A stretch of DNA of 64,000 nt, taken from contig NC_059075.1 of the NCBI RefSeq assembly GCF_020497125.1, positions 63,197,321 through 63,261,320 on the forward strand. Direction: 5' to 3'. The stretch's first letter is position 1. Each line of letters begins with the position of its first letter. A program made the position numbers and the translations under genes. The notes beneath the pieces are model-generated. The model did not search any database. It saw only the letters and a program-made list of their open reading frames with translations, and was not told where the DNA came from. Source of the stretch: Mauremys mutica. Its lineage: Eukaryota; Chordata; Testudines; Geoemydidae. Positions 13,401-22,191 of this stretch are shown here, piece by piece.

Positions 13401-16400
13401 ACACTTAATAGTATAGCATTCTGCACATTATAACTGGTAAATAGCTGAGATATAAATCTGTTTAACATGAGTCATTTTATATCTGATTCTAAATACAATA
13501 GGCACTTTTTGTGACATCACCAGAATGGACAAAGGCCACTTGTGACCGCTTCCTCAAAAGACAGAGAGGGAAGTACTTTTTGGTCTAGATTAGAATGAAG
13601 ATTCTGAACCAGGTTTAATTTTATCATGTATATTGATCAAGATGGTGGGCCTCGCCTTTTAATTGAGTTGCCCTTTTACTGCATTGCCAATCTGATCTAT
13701 TCACTAGGTTCTATTAGAGTTTATGCATGGTGAGTATTGTATTCATGCACATTACACTAATTTACTGTAAACACAAATGTGGAAACCATTATAGTTCAGA
13801 GATTAGTATTAGCTTTGGTGGAATCATGAGAGAAAGGGTAATTTTTAAAGCAGATGGTAAACTCTATAAGACAGTAAACAGAGAAGAAGGAAAGGAAAGT
13901 AAGATCTGTACATAGTGCAGTGGCCCTGTATAAACATTTTCGGAAGCTATAGGTGACAGTCTGCTGTTTAGTATACTAAATGTACCAGGGTACCAGTATT
14001 ATTAGAGTCAGTGAAGAGTTGAGAATGATACATTGGCATAATATTGGACAAAAGCTTGGCTTTGTTTGTACAAGCTCACCTATATCCTTTCTGATTCTGT
14101 AAAGGAGAAGATGTCCTTGTTTGGTGCCAACGAGCAGCCATTCCTCTATAAGATAAGAGAATTTTATCAGTAGCAATAAGAATACGACTCTCAGCTAAAA
14201 TTAATCTGAAAATTCTTCATCGTCTTAAACTGAAGCCCATTGTTGAATGGTCCAAAACATACTAAGGCAAATTTCAGCTGGGGAACATGCATGGCTCTTC
14301 CATTGTTTCCCTAGAGCAGGGGTAGGCAAACTTTTTGGCCCAAGGGCCACATCTGGGCATGGAAATTGTATGGTGGGCCATGAATGCTCATGAAATTGGG
14401 GGTGGGGTGCAGGAGGGGGTGTGGGCTCTGGGGTGCAGGAGGGTGGGACCGATGGGTTCAGAGGCTGGGAGGGGGTAAGGGGTGCAGGCTCCAGGCGGAG
14501 CTTACCTCAAGCAGCTCCCAGAAGCAGCAGCTCGTCCCCCCTCTAGCTCATACGTGGAGGCACACCCAGACGGCTCTGTGCGCTGCCCCATATGCAGGTG
14601 CTATCCCTGCAGCTCCCATTGGCCCTGTTTGCTAGCCATTGGGAGCTGCAGGGGCAGTGCTTGGGGAGGGGGCAGTGTGCAGAGCCCCCGGCTGCCTGTA
14701 CACGTAGGAGCCGGAGGGTGAATGTGCTGCTGCTTCCGGAAGTCACGCAGAGCAAGCCCCTGACCCCCGCTCACTGGCAGGAGCTCAAGGGCCGGATTAA
14801 GACATCTGAAGGGCTGGATGCAACCCCTGGGCTGTAGTTTGCCCACTCCTGTCCTAGAGGAAGTGCTTAAACATGGAATAACCTTTGTTTTGGGAAACAA
14901 ACATTTCCAGGGATCAGGAAGTATGAAACACAGCCCCGACACAGGAGCCTACTTGCTCATAATTAGGGCCCTACCAAATTTACAGCCATGAAAAACGTGT
15001 CATGGACTGTGAAATCTGGTCTTTTGTGTGCTTTTACCCCATACTATACAGATTTCACAGGGGAGACCAATGTTTCTCAAATTGCAGGTCCTGACCCAAA
15101 AGGCAGTTGAAGGGGGGGGGGGTGGAGGAGTTCGCAAGGTTATTTTAGAGGAGTCATGATATTGCCATCCTTACTTCTGCACTGCCTTCAGAGCTGGGCG
15201 GCTGTTACTGAGGGCCCAGCTCTGCAGGCAACAGCTCAGAAGTAAGGGTGGCAATACTATAACATGCTGTCCTTACTTCTGTGCTGCTGCTTGAGGAGGC
15301 TCTGCCTTCCAAGCTGGGATCTCAGCTAGCAGCTGCTGCTCTCCAGCTGCCCAACCCTGAAGGCGGCGCTGCCGCCAGCAACAGTGCAGAAGCAAGGGTA
15401 GCAGTACCACAACCCTCACTACAATAACCTTGCAATCCCCCCACGACTCCTTTTCAGGTCACAACGCCTACAATTACACCACCATGAAGTTTCAGATTTA
15501 AATAGCGGAAATCATGAAAGTTCAGATTTTATACTACTGTAAGTATTCACTGCACCATCTACAGTAATAATAGTTACTTTAAATGTCACTTAGGTCTGAT
15601 ATACACTTAAAATTTGAGTCAACATAGGTTGGCATAGCTCTGAGCAACATAGCTAACTCCCAGGGTAGATGCTGCTAGTTCAATGGAAAAATGTTTCCAT
15701 GAACCTAGCTAACCTCACTTGGGGGGGGGGGGGGGGGTTACCTACACCAATGGAAAATCCCCTTCTGCCAGCAAAGATTGCATCTACACTGACTTTTCAT
15801 CAGCATAGCTACGGTGCTGTAGTTATGCCCGTAGTCCCATAGCATACACATAGCCTTAGGTAACAGTTCTAACCCACCAGGTCAGATTGTTTTGTATTTA
15901 AGACACAAAGTATGGTTTATTCACAAATAAAACACACCAGGTAGGGCAAGGCAAAGTGACACTTCTTGTGCTATACTACAACACATTTTCTACCATTCAC
16001 ACTCACGCTTAACAGACAATGGAGAAAGAAAACAAGACCAGAACAAAAAATTCCATCCCACAAGAAACAAACCTATTCAAGTGTCAGAGACACTGATAGA
16101 AACTGAGCGCACCCAGATGAGTCAGTTCACCCAAATGTTTAAAAAAACAGACTCATAGACAGACCAAAGTGTGTCACTTCTACTACCCTTCAAAAAAAAA
16201 ATAGTTTTGATGGGTGGATGCTACAAATCCCACTTCAACCCCCACTCTCTCTGTTCCCTGTAACAGGGGCTCAATCCCCGCTGGCCGTAGCCCTGAGCCT
16301 AGGGTGACCAGACAGCAAATCGTGACGAGGGCGGGGGGGTAATAGGAGCCTACATAAGAAAAAGACCCAAAAATCGGGACTGTCCCGATCTGGTCACCCC

Positions 16401-16881
16401 ACATGCTCAAGGTGGGTCACACAAGTGGTTTATAGAGACCCCAAAATTCACCACAAAATCTGGAGCGTGTGTTTTTAGAAAGAGCTTCGAGCCCTTCCCG
16501 TGGGGAACCCCGCGGACGGGAACAGCCGCAGCGCGCCGGGAGGCTGACGGCGGCGCTGTGTCACAGGGGGGTTGGAGACGCTGGTCTCCGGGGCAGCAGG
16601 CTCAGCGACAGCGGTCAGGGCGCGGGGTCCCAAGCGGGACGGGGCTCGGCGCTGGTCCCGGGGGCAAGCGGGTGACCAGCCCGCCCGCCGCGGGGTCCCC
16701 GGGACTCCTTCGCGCGGGGTCCGCAGCCCCCACTCACGCCGCCGCGGGGTCCCCGGGAGAGGGGCCAAGGCCCGCGGGGAAGAGCCCGGGAGCCGCCCCG
16801 CCGCTCACCCCAGGCCGCCAGACAGTCTATCTGCAGCGGCAGCTTCTCCAGGATCGGCACCGGCTCGAAGGCGTCGTGCAT
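1..16881 (-). CDS. VPS39: VPS39, HOPS complex subunit (5' half of gene, 13 coding exons)
   Basis: VPS39 is a subunit of the HOPS tethering complex, which works with Rab7 in fusion of late endosomes and autophagosomes with lysosomes. Thirteen exons on the minus strand join in frame to 420 codons, from ATG at 16881 (context GCCGCC before ATG) to 1485. The protein starts MHDAFEPVPILEKL and closely follows the human protein as I recall it. Residues about 15-290 form the CNH (citron homology, beta-propeller-like) domain; residues 300-420 begin the clathrin-heavy-chain-type helical repeats. Human VPS39 is about 880 residues, so roughly half is here and the C-terminal half lies left of position 1. 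All junctions are GT-AG and phases agree. The promoter is a CpG island. The family call is very secure; individual exon edges were read by eye. Confidence 0.95.
944..1024. repeat. Fragment of interspersed repeat family R1
   Basis: Starts AAAAGCAGCAAAGAGTCCTG and ends near GAATACCCACTT. The same sequence recurs at 18204-18332 as a longer monomer, and as inverted dimers at 38382-38558 and 50306-50529. I cannot name the family with confidence; it behaves like a retroposed SINE-type repeat (see the two dimers). Confidence 0.75.
1485..1627 (-). CDS. VPS39: VPS39 coding exon 13
   Basis: Residues 373-420 (DPTHVMGLYPDLLPTDYRKQ and following, ending LIDYLTQ). Acceptor GCTTAG, donor GTAAAT. The next exon is not in the 1.48 kb remaining to the left. 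Confidence 0.94.
1790..1925. repeat. MIR-like ancient SINE fragment
   Basis: Reads like the MIR/CORE-SINE core: CCCCATTTTACACACGAGG, then GAAGTTAAGTGAGGCAAGG and an AGCAGAACTAGTAAG segment. Diverged; called by eye from the characteristic order of these words. Confidence 0.5.
2647..2776 (-). CDS. VPS39: VPS39 coding exon 12
   Basis: Residues 330-372 (EMKDDSDSEKQQQIHHIKNL and following, ending FAKLGT) plus one base. Acceptor GTGTAG, donor GTAACT. Confidence 0.94.
2777..3197 (-). other. VPS39 intron 11, nothing recognised
   Basis: About 420 bases between exons 12 and 11. I see no repeat, RNA or further exon. Confidence 0.5.
3198..3318 (-). CDS. VPS39: VPS39 coding exon 11
   Basis: Residues 289-329 (GTNIVYVASNHFVWRLLPVS and following, ending ELALQLA). 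Acceptor ATTATAG, donor GTAAGT. Start of the helical repeat region. Confidence 0.94.
3319..5207 (-). other. VPS39 intron 10
   Basis: Carries one end of a DNA-transposon family (GGGTATGTCTACACTGCAA near 3543; the full form is at 52937) and a MIR-like fragment at about 4505-4640. The rest is unique or unrecognised. Confidence 0.5.
4505..4640. repeat. MIR-like ancient SINE fragment
   Basis: TTTACAGATGGAGAAACTGAG followed by an AAGTGGCTTAGTCAAGGTC segment gives the order of words typical of the MIR core. Confidence 0.55.
5208..5328 (-). CDS. VPS39: VPS39 coding exon 10
   Basis: Residues 249-288 (EHQPPYIIAVLPRYVEIRTF and following, ending RFITSG) plus two bases. Acceptor AAACAG, donor GTACAA, a weaker donor than its neighbours. 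Last part of the CNH domain. Confidence 0.93.
5630..5800. repeat. MIR-like ancient SINE fragment
   Basis: In the intron between exons 10 and 9. Runs from ATCTCAAATCACTTTACAAA through an AAGAAACTGAAGGCACATAAG segment to CCCATGCCTCTCTGCTCTAA, the MIR/CORE-SINE layout, with a small tandem duplication of a GAAAAAGAAACT word. Confidence 0.5.
5957..6140 (-). CDS. VPS39: VPS39 coding exon 9
   Basis: Residues 188-248 (VDGKGSIKELFPTGKQLEPL and following, ending WTDIPIAM) plus one base. Acceptor CTCACAG, donor GTGAGA. Core of the CNH domain. Confidence 0.95.
6141..7256 (-). other. VPS39 intron 8, nothing recognised
   Basis: About 1.1 kb, AT-rich, with no repeat or RNA gene that I can identify. Confidence 0.5.
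7257..7349 (-). CDS. VPS39: VPS39 coding exon 8
   Basis: Residues 157-187 (GDFSVPDVPKSMAWCENSIC and following). Acceptor CTTCAG, donor GTAAGA; 31 whole codons. Confidence 0.93.
7350..8137 (-). other. VPS39 intron 7, nothing recognised
   Basis: About 0.8 kb. A short plus-strand open frame at 7706-7912 has no splice or protein support. Confidence 0.5.
8138..8236 (-). CDS. VPS39: VPS39 coding exon 7
   Basis: Residues 124-156 (HSDTGEEVLRMCVAVRKKLQ and following). Acceptor TTCACAG, donor GTGAGT; 33 whole codons. Confidence 0.93.
8237..10403 (-). other. VPS39 intron 6, no gene seen
   Basis: About 2.2 kb. Near 8930-9010 the words GGTGCTAGGTGCTGTACAAAC and CACTGTCTTTCCCCAAGA resemble an old interspersed repeat common in reptiles; otherwise nothing is recognised. 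Confidence 0.45.
10404..10498 (-). CDS. VPS39: VPS39 coding exon 6
   Basis: Residues 92-123 (ENNIYVHDLLTFQQITTVSK and following, ending CDLQ). Acceptor TAACAG, donor GTAAGT. Confidence 0.93.
10869..11043 (+). mobile_element. Turtle tRNA-derived SINE (polIII/Cry type)
   Basis: A tRNA-like head with polIII A box TAGCTCAGTGG (10880-10890) and B box GAGTTCAATCC (10923-10933), then a SINE body ending in GGACTCGATGACC and CCCTTCCAGTTCTAGGAG. The 3' part resembles turtle CR1 3' ends, as expected for a SINE mobilised by CR1. An A-rich tract follows at about 11063-11081. In VPS39 intron 5, plus orientation, opposite to the gene. Confidence 0.9.
11666..11708 (-). CDS. VPS39: VPS39 coding exon 5
   Basis: Residues 78-91 (IHVVSQFKILVSLL) plus one base. 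Acceptor TTTTCAG, donor GTAAGT. Confidence 0.92.
12215..12400. repeat. MIR-like ancient SINE fragment
   Basis: In intron 4. TTATCTCCATCGTACAAAT, TGCTGGAGGTCACAGTGATTC and GAACCCAGGAGTCCTAACTC occur in the order seen in MIR. Confidence 0.55.
12587..12651 (-). CDS. VPS39: VPS39 coding exon 4
   Basis: Residues 56-77 (CCNRFEVTLEKSNKNFSKKI then QQ). Acceptor TTGGTAG, donor GTAGGA, ends in phase 0. Confidence 0.92.
12652..14079 (-). other. VPS39 introns 3 and 2 flanking exon 3
   Basis: Apart from the 27-base exon 3 I see no repeat, RNA or exon in this span. Confidence 0.5.
13134..13160 (-). CDS. VPS39: VPS39 coding exon 3 (27-nt microexon)
   Basis: A 27-base exon encoding GEVTSSESG, between acceptor ATACCAG and donor GTAAGT. 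It matches the place of the human VPADVASPESG segment, which is present in one human isoform and absent from another. The length is a multiple of three, so skipping keeps the frame. Confidence 0.8.
14080..14145 (-). CDS. VPS39: VPS39 coding exon 2
   Basis: Residues 25-46 (EEWLLVGTKQGHLLLYRIRK and following). Acceptor TTATAG, donor GTGAGC; enters and leaves in phase 1. First strand of the CNH domain. Confidence 0.93.
   Translation of the reverse strand, partial: RNGCSLAPNKDIFSFTESERI
14317..14851. mobile_element. Non-autonomous hAT element
   Basis: Ends CAGGGGTAGGCAAACTTTTT and GTTTGCCCACTCCTG, inverted relative to each other, as in hAT elements. Flanked by 8-bp target duplications CCCTAGAG (14309-14316) and TCCTAGAG (14852-14859), one mismatch. 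GC-rich interior without a transposase frame. In VPS39 intron 1. Confidence 0.85.
14960..15545. mobile_element. Reptile interspersed repeat, probable DNA transposon
   Basis: Begins TAGGGCCCTACCAAATTTAC, with words about a chromosome-wide motif (AAATCTG, ATTTCACAG) and CCTGACCCAAAAGGCAG inside, and ends near GGAAATCATGAAAGTTCAG. I recognise the wording as a common turtle repeat but not its formal name; edges are approximate. Confidence 0.45.
15591..15860. mobile_element. MITE with imperfect inverted ends
   Basis: Left end TAGGTCTGATATACACTT and right end CATACACATAGCCTTAGG are imperfectly inverted, like the turtle repeats ending in TATGTCTACAC words. It contains a 17-base run of G at 15721-15737. 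Confidence 0.45.
16301..16400. mobile_element. Short MITE ending GGGTGACCAGA / TCTGGTCACCC
   Basis: Hundred-base element with termini AGGGTGACCAGAC and ATCTGGTCACCC as inverted repeats, and a CCAAAAATCGGGACTGTCCC interior typical of this abundant turtle MITE. Confidence 0.7.
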
Positions 16882-17480
16882 GGCGGCAGCTCTCCGCGCT
16901 CGCTGCGGGCTGGTAGCGCCACCTCAGCCGCGCCCCCGGGCCGGCCAGGCGGGAGGCTGCTGCTGCGTCTCCCCCACGCGGGGCCCCCGCGGCCCCAAGT
17001 ACAGGCCCAGCTGATCCCAACCCTTCCCAGCAGCCCCCGCGCCCAGCCCGTTCCGCTTCCCTACTGGAGGCCCGCCCACAAGCTCCGCCTCCTCCGCAGG
17101 GCAAGCTCCGCCCCCGGCTCCTTTCCCGCCACAGGCACCACCCCCTCCCCGAGCCTGCGGCCTCGCGCCGTGGGTGCCGCCCGCTCACGGCTCCTCCCCC
17201 CACCCGCAAGGCCTGTGCCCCTTAGAGGCGCCTCCCCTGGACTCCGCTCCAGGGCCCTTCCCTCCCCCCCGCACAGGGAGAATCACCCCGGCTGCCAGCC
17301 CGGCCTGCCCCCCTCCCCGGCACTGCCCCCGCCCAGGCACTGCCCATGCACGTGGGGGGCCGCCCCCCCGCTCAGAGCTCCTCTGCGCGCTGGGACTGTC
17401 ACTTCTCAGCGGCGTGACCGCAAAGCAAACCCGCTGTTCACCAGGAGTAACGTGCAACCTGCTCGCTGCAGCGGGAGCCA
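16480..17480. promoter_or_regulatory. CpG island, VPS39 promoter and first exon
   Basis: Dense CpG and GC boxes (CCGCCC words) cover VPS39 exon 1 and several hundred bases upstream (higher coordinates). No TATA box is evident, as usual for housekeeping genes. An E-box CACGTG at 17349-17354, the core of TFEB/CLEAR sites used by lysosomal genes, lies about 470 bases upstream of the start codon; one copy alone is weak evidence. An 18-bp direct repeat occurs at 16687-16704 and 16741-16758, in intron 1. Confidence 0.8.
16809..16881 (-). CDS. VPS39: VPS39 coding exon 1
   Basis: Residues 1-24 plus one base (phase 1). Start ATG at 16881 in a strong Kozak context; donor GTGAGC at 16808. It lies in the CpG island. 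Encodes the VPS39 N-terminus MHDAFEPVPILEKLPLQIDC. Confidence 0.95.
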
Positions 17481-17481
17481 A

Positions 17482-18657
17482 GCGGCCATGAACGTCCCGT
17501 CCCGTCCCTCTTAATAGGTATGGGGGGTAGAAACACCGAAGGCTGCTGCCTCCTTAAATAGGTACAATGCTCGCTCCTTCACTGCTGCTCAGCTTGGCAG
17601 AATCATCCAGCCAACATCCTTGCAGCCGTTGGCCATGAAGCAGCAAGTACTGGGGCACACAGGAAGGCATCCAGTTAAAACACAAGCGCTAGCACAGGGA
17701 GTTCAAGCTAATGTTTACTTCTGACCCTTTCCCCCAACTTTTAAGATACCAAGAGCCTGCCGGGGGAGTGGGGTGGCGAAGGAGTGCATACCACCCTGTA
17801 ACAGGAGCTATTAGAGTCACCTGTGTAAGCATGACCTATCTCACACTGCCTAAGACCAAACTAAAATGGAAAAAAGGGCAGTTCCTTTCCAGCACTCCTA
17901 AACGTGTGCGTTCATGACCTCAGCATCATCTGCTTCCTTAGAGCTGAAACACCAAGGGGCAGCCTGTCTCTATGCACTAAAAGCACAATTTATCAACTTG
18001 CTAAGATCAGTTGGCCATCGAGCCTACAATCTTTTCTCCTTTCCCTCACAGTTTACAGTAGAAAATGAATAAAGCTTAAGAGTATCAGGCTTAATAAAAT
18101 GAAGCTTACATTCTGATAATATAATCATGTCCTGCCTTTGCAACTATTTGTCACCCTACTTTTTACTGCCTCTCACAGTTAAAGTGAGAATAGTAGTGAT
18201 CAAGTATCAGAGGGGTAGCTGTGTTAGTCTGGATCTGTAAAAGAAGCAAAGAGTCCTGTGGCACCTTATAGACTAACAGACGTTTTGGAGCATGAGCTTT
18301 CATGGGTGAATACCCACTTCGGCGGATGCATGAAATGTTACTGTACTGAAACAAACACATTACCCCCTTTGACTTCTGTACTATGCATCATCACGTTGTG
18401 TATCTACAGTATTTATGATACAATTGTACCCTTTACTTCATATGGTGGAAGCCAAACTCAGTCACTATCACCCTCTTCAACAATTTTATGTGAGCCTTAT
18501 TCATTCTCTTTCCCTCAAGACTGGGATGGTTCTTCACTTCACCATATGACCCTAGTCTCTCCATCTAATTCTACCAAGCTTCTACCACCTTCATCAGATC
18601 CTGACTCATACTTTCTTCCTCATGGCCACTCATTTTATGTGCTACTTTTGTTACCCT
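17482..18657. other. Intergenic region upstream of VPS39
   Basis: Between the CpG island and the hAT/gypsy block. It holds one R1 repeat monomer (18204-18332); the rest shows no supported gene. Confidence 0.5.
18204..18332. repeat. Monomer of interspersed repeat family R1
   Basis: Begins GTATCAGAGGGGTAGCTGTG and ends near CTTCGGCGGATGCATG. This is the simplest full-length copy in the window and defines the unit seen as inverted dimers at 38382 and 50306. Confidence 0.75.
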
Positions 18658-18785
18658 CAGTGGTACCCAAACTTTTCCTATCATAACACCTACCCCATTA
18701 CTGCAAAGTTGGCTCAGCTTGGGCTGAAGGTGGAGCTGGGCGCTGAACTGGGGATAGGGGAGGAGCTGGGACTAGAGGCTGAGCT

Positions 18786-18976
18786 TGTTATGTCCTAGGG
18801 GCAGCCGGTGTAGGAAGCAATCACTTGAGGCCAGAGAGCAGACAGCTAACCAAAACCTCCATTTTATTTACAGAAACAGAGAGCTCACTCAGCCGGTTGA
18901 AACCGGCTGAGCTATCCCTTAATAGTCTAACTCAGTTGCCATAGTAACAAAACCCATGACAACCAAATACACAACA
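18786..18976 (-). repeat. 3' LTR of the gypsy element (191 bp)
   Basis: Same length as the 5' LTR and two substitutions away. It includes an intact 18-base palindromic word AGCCGGTTGAAACCGGCT (18892-18909), whose partner in the other LTR has one arm base changed. Minus-strand AATAAA at 18863-18868. Confidence 0.95.
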
Positions 18977-18992
18977 TATTCCTCCCCCCCTA
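18977..18992 (-). other. Polypurine tract of the gypsy element
   Basis: On the minus strand GGGGGGGAGGAATA lies directly before the 3' LTR, the position of the plus-strand primer. Confidence 0.85.
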
Positions 18993-19107
18993 ATAAGAAC
19001 ATCCCCTAAATAAAACACACACTAAACTAGAGAAGGAGGGTAGACTGCCTCCATTCCTGGCTAAACCCTGGGGATTATTTTGCCCCATAACCGTGGGTTC
19101 GCCCTAA

Positions 19108-22100
19108 CTAAAGATCCAGCCGATGAGGAGGCCTTCTGTCTCTAGGTGGATTACGGCGAACTTCTGGTGTTGTTACACCCGAAAGTACTAGGGGCTCAGG
19201 GTCCGCAGCACGAATAGGTGAGGAGGTGGTATCAGCTCGTGCTGGGCAAAGGGGTATCTCAGCTGCCGGCAGTAATGGAGGAGAACAGTCAGGAACAGGT
19301 GACTCATGATTCGGTGTCTCACCAGGAGGGGTGAAGTCAGACCCCTCAACTGCAGATGGGTCCTGAAGACTGGCATGACCTGGCAACAGCTGATCTACAT
19401 GTCGCCGCCAGGTAAGATTCTCTGCAGTCCGGACTGTATAGGAAACAGGTCCTGTTTGAGTGATGACTGTGGCCGGGACCCATTTAGCTCTGGAAGTATA
19501 ATTCCGAGCCAAAACTGGCTGCCCTGGGCTAAAGGTTCGGTCTTTTGCTCTGGGTGCCCGTCTGATTACTTGATATTGCTGCTGATGTTGCACAGTTTGT
19601 CTGGGTTCAGAAGGTTTCAGCAGATCAAAGCAAGTGCGCAGCTGTCGTCCCATCATTAGAAAGGCTGGGGAAGCCTGGGTCGTAGCATGAGGTGTGTTTC
19701 TATAGGAAAGTAAGAAGGTATCCAGACGCTTTTGAATGGAGTGTTGTCCCTTTGCTGATTTCAAAGCGTTTTTCATTGTCTGCACAAATCTTTCAGCTAA
19801 TCCGTTGGTGGACGGATGATATGGTGCTGATGTGATGTGGTGTATCCCATTTGCCTTCATAAAATTTTGAAACTCCTGAGAGACGAACTGCGGTCCGTTG
19901 TCGCTCACAAGTTGTTCTGGCAGACCAAAACAACTAAAGAGTCCTCGTAGTTTTTGGATAGTACTCTCTGCAGTAGTGGACTGCATTATAGGGACTTCTG
20001 GCCATTTAGAATGGGCATCTACTGCCACCAAGAACATGCTTCCTTCAAGGGGGCCAGCAAAGTCAACGTGAATACGTTGCCACGGGTTTTCAGGCCAGTC
20101 CCATGGGTGTAGGGGTGCCCACTGGGGTGCATTTCTTACACTCTGACATGACATACAAGCTTTTGCCTTCTCTTCAATAGCACTGTCCAATCTAGGCCAC
20201 CAAAAATAGCTTCGTGCAATTTCCTTCATGCGCACTATTCCACAGTGACCGGAATGTAGCTGTTCTAACATCTGTGATCTCAGGGGTGGTGGAATAATGA
20301 CACGCCTCCCCCACAACAAACAACCAGATTGGACCGATAACTCCGTCCGCCTGGACATGTAGGGAACAAGGTCGGGTGAGACCGGAGAGGTTTGTCGAGA
20401 TTTTCCATGCATCACCAGGTCCATAACTTGGGATAATACTGGGTCAATGCGGGTTGCCTTCTTTATCTGAGTAGCAGTGATGGGTGTATTCTCTACCTGT
20501 TCAAAGTAGAAGATTTCCTTTTGGGCACTATCTTGATGTTTGACCGGTAAAGGCAACCTTGAGAGGCCATCTGCATTGCCGTGCAGAGTGGATTTCCGAT
20601 ATTTGATTTCATATGTGTGTGCAGAAAGTATCAATGCCCAACGTTGCATACGACTAGCAGCTAATGGGGGAATGCCTGTGTAGGGTCCAAAAATTGATGT
20701 CAGAGGTCGATGGTCTGTAAGAAGAGTAAACTTTCGCCCAAACAGGTACTGATGAAACTTCCTAATTCCAAAAACAATTCCTAATGCCTCACGTTCGATT
20801 TGGGCGTAGTTAGTTTCTGCTTTGCTTAGAGTGCGTGAAGCAAAAGCAATAGGTCTTTCTTCTCCCGAAGGCATAATGTGTGACACGACCGCTCCCACTC
20901 CATAAGGGGAAGCATCGCAGGCCAATTGCAGGGGTAAGGATGGATCAAAGTGCGTTAGAACTTCAGAATTTAACAATGCATCCTTAGCTTTGTTAAATGC
21001 AACATCACAGGCTTCAGTCCACTTCCAGGCCTTGTTCTGCCCAAGGAGCTCATGAAGTGGTTTTAGCAGTGTGGCTAACTGTGAGATGAACTTTCCATAA
21101 TAGTTCAGTAGTCCTAGAAATGAGCGTAGCTGGCTTACATTTCGAGGTGGGGGAGCCTCCACAATAGCTTTAACTTTTGCAGGGGCCTTATGAAGACCTA
21201 CAGAATCGATGATGTGTCCCAAATATTCAACAGAGGGCTTGAAGAATTCACACTTGTCTTTGCGAACTCGTAGGCCATACTCTTCCAGTCTTTGTAGGGT
21301 AGCCTCTAAATTCTTTAAGTGATCCTCTTCATTTCTTCCAGTGACCAGGATATCATCCAGATAGCACTGAACTCCTGACAAGCCACACAAGATCTGGTCC
21401 ATAGCCCTCTGGAACAGGGCGGGAGCCGATGTGATTCCGAAGGGTAGGCGACAGTATCGATAAAGCCCCTTATGAGTCACAATAGTCAACAGCTCTTGGG
21501 ACTTTTCATCGACGTGCATCTGTAAATATGCTTGACTCAGATCAATCTTACTGAACTTTTGTCCCCCAGCCAGGCCTGCGAAGAGGTCATCGATGCGGGG
21601 AAGCGGGTATTGCTCTGCACACAACACTGGGTTGACAGTGACTTTAAAATCACCGCAAATCCGGAGAGAGCCATCTTTCTTCACTATTGGAACGATAGGA
21701 GTGGCCCATGAGCTATGGGTAACTGGTATTAGGACTCCATTGGTGACCAGGCGCTCCAGGTTTGCTTCAACTTTTGGCCTGATGGCATATGGCACAGTTC
21801 GGGCTTTCAGATATTTTGGTGGACTGCCAGGTTTAATGTTCAATGTCACAGTGATTCCCTTCATACTTCCCAAATCATCTCCAAAAACAGCAGCATGTTT
21901 CCTTAGTATAGGGGTTAGACTGGTTTCTTCTTTAGTCATCCGGTGCACTTCTGCCCAGTTCAGCTGAATCTTCCCAAGCCAAGACCTACCCATTAAGGCT
22001 GGGTAGTCACCTCTCACCACAAACAGTGGCAATTTAGCCGCCTGTCCATTGAGCTCCACCTTAACATCAATAGTGCCCAACATGGGCACAGCTTCACCTG

Positions 22101-22191
22101 TATACGTCTTCAGAACAGTTTTTGTTGCCTTAAGCGGAAGATGCTGTAGCTTTTCCTTATACAGTCTCAGGAACCAGCGAGACAGCTGCAC
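19108..22191 (-). CDS. pol: Gypsy pol: rest of protease, RT, RNase H, integrase
   Basis: An uninterrupted 1027-residue frame. It starts within protease just after the gag frame ends; the first codon here is GTG, so initiation at it is unlikely. Reverse transcriptase shows LPFGITSAPALFQRA and YLDDILV. RNase H shows ACDASPYGVGAV and TDHRPL. Integrase shows an HHCC zinc site (HSGHCGIVRMK to CMSCQ), then HVDFAGPL, DNGPQF and the acidic residue in NGLAERF. A chromodomain was not recognised. All catalytic motifs are intact, unlike the CR1 copy nearby. Expression would need a way past the frame change at 22157-22191. Confidence 0.92.
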   Translation of the reverse strand: MQLSRWFLRLYKEKLQHLPLKATKTVLKTYTGEAVPMLGTIDVKVELNGQAAKLPLFVVRGDYPALMGRSWLGKIQLNWAEVHRMTKEETSLTPILRKHAAVFGDDLGSMKGITVTLNIKPGSPPKYLKARTVPYAIRPKVEANLERLVTNGVLIPVTHSSWATPIVPIVKKDGSLRICGDFKVTVNPVLCAEQYPLPRIDDLFAGLAGGQKFSKIDLSQAYLQMHVDEKSQELLTIVTHKGLYRYCRLPFGITSAPALFQRAMDQILCGLSGVQCYLDDILVTGRNEEDHLKNLEATLQRLEEYGLRVRKDKCEFFKPSVEYLGHIIDSVGLHKAPAKVKAIVEAPPPRNVSQLRSFLGLLNYYGKFISQLATLLKPLHELLGQNKAWKWTEACDVAFNKAKDALLNSEVLTHFDPSLPLQLACDASPYGVGAVVSHIMPSGEERPIAFASRTLSKAETNYAQIEREALGIVFGIRKFHQYLFGRKFTLLTDHRPLTSIFGPYTGIPPLAASRMQRWALILSAHTYEIKYRKSTLHGNADGLSRLPLPVKHQDSAQKEIFYFEQVENTPITATQIKKATRIDPVLSQVMDLVMHGKSRQTSPVSPDLVPYMSRRTELSVQSGCLLWGRRVIIPPPLRSQMLEQLHSGHCGIVRMKEIARSYFWWPRLDSAIEEKAKACMSCQSVRNAPQWAPLHPWDWPENPWQRIHVDFAGPLEGSMFLVAVDAHSKWPEVPIMQSTTAESTIQKLRGLFSCFGLPEQLVSDNGPQFVSQEFQNFMKANGIHHITSAPYHPSTNGLAERFVQTMKNALKSAKGQHSIQKRLDTFLLSYRNTPHATTQASPAFLMMGRQLRTCFDLLKPSEPRQTVQHQQQYQVIRRAPRAKDRTFSPGQPVLARNYTSRAKWVPATVITQTGPVSYTVRTAENLTWRRHVDQLLPGHASLQDPSAVEGSDFTPPGETPNHESPVPDCSPPLLPAAEIPLCPARADTTSSPIRAADPEPLVLSGVTTPEVRRNPPRDRRPPHRLDL

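Noticed and set aside
16558..17514. 318-codon plus-strand frame
   Set aside because: Lies in the VPS39 CpG island; Pro/Arg/Ser-rich text without domains, an effect of GC content.
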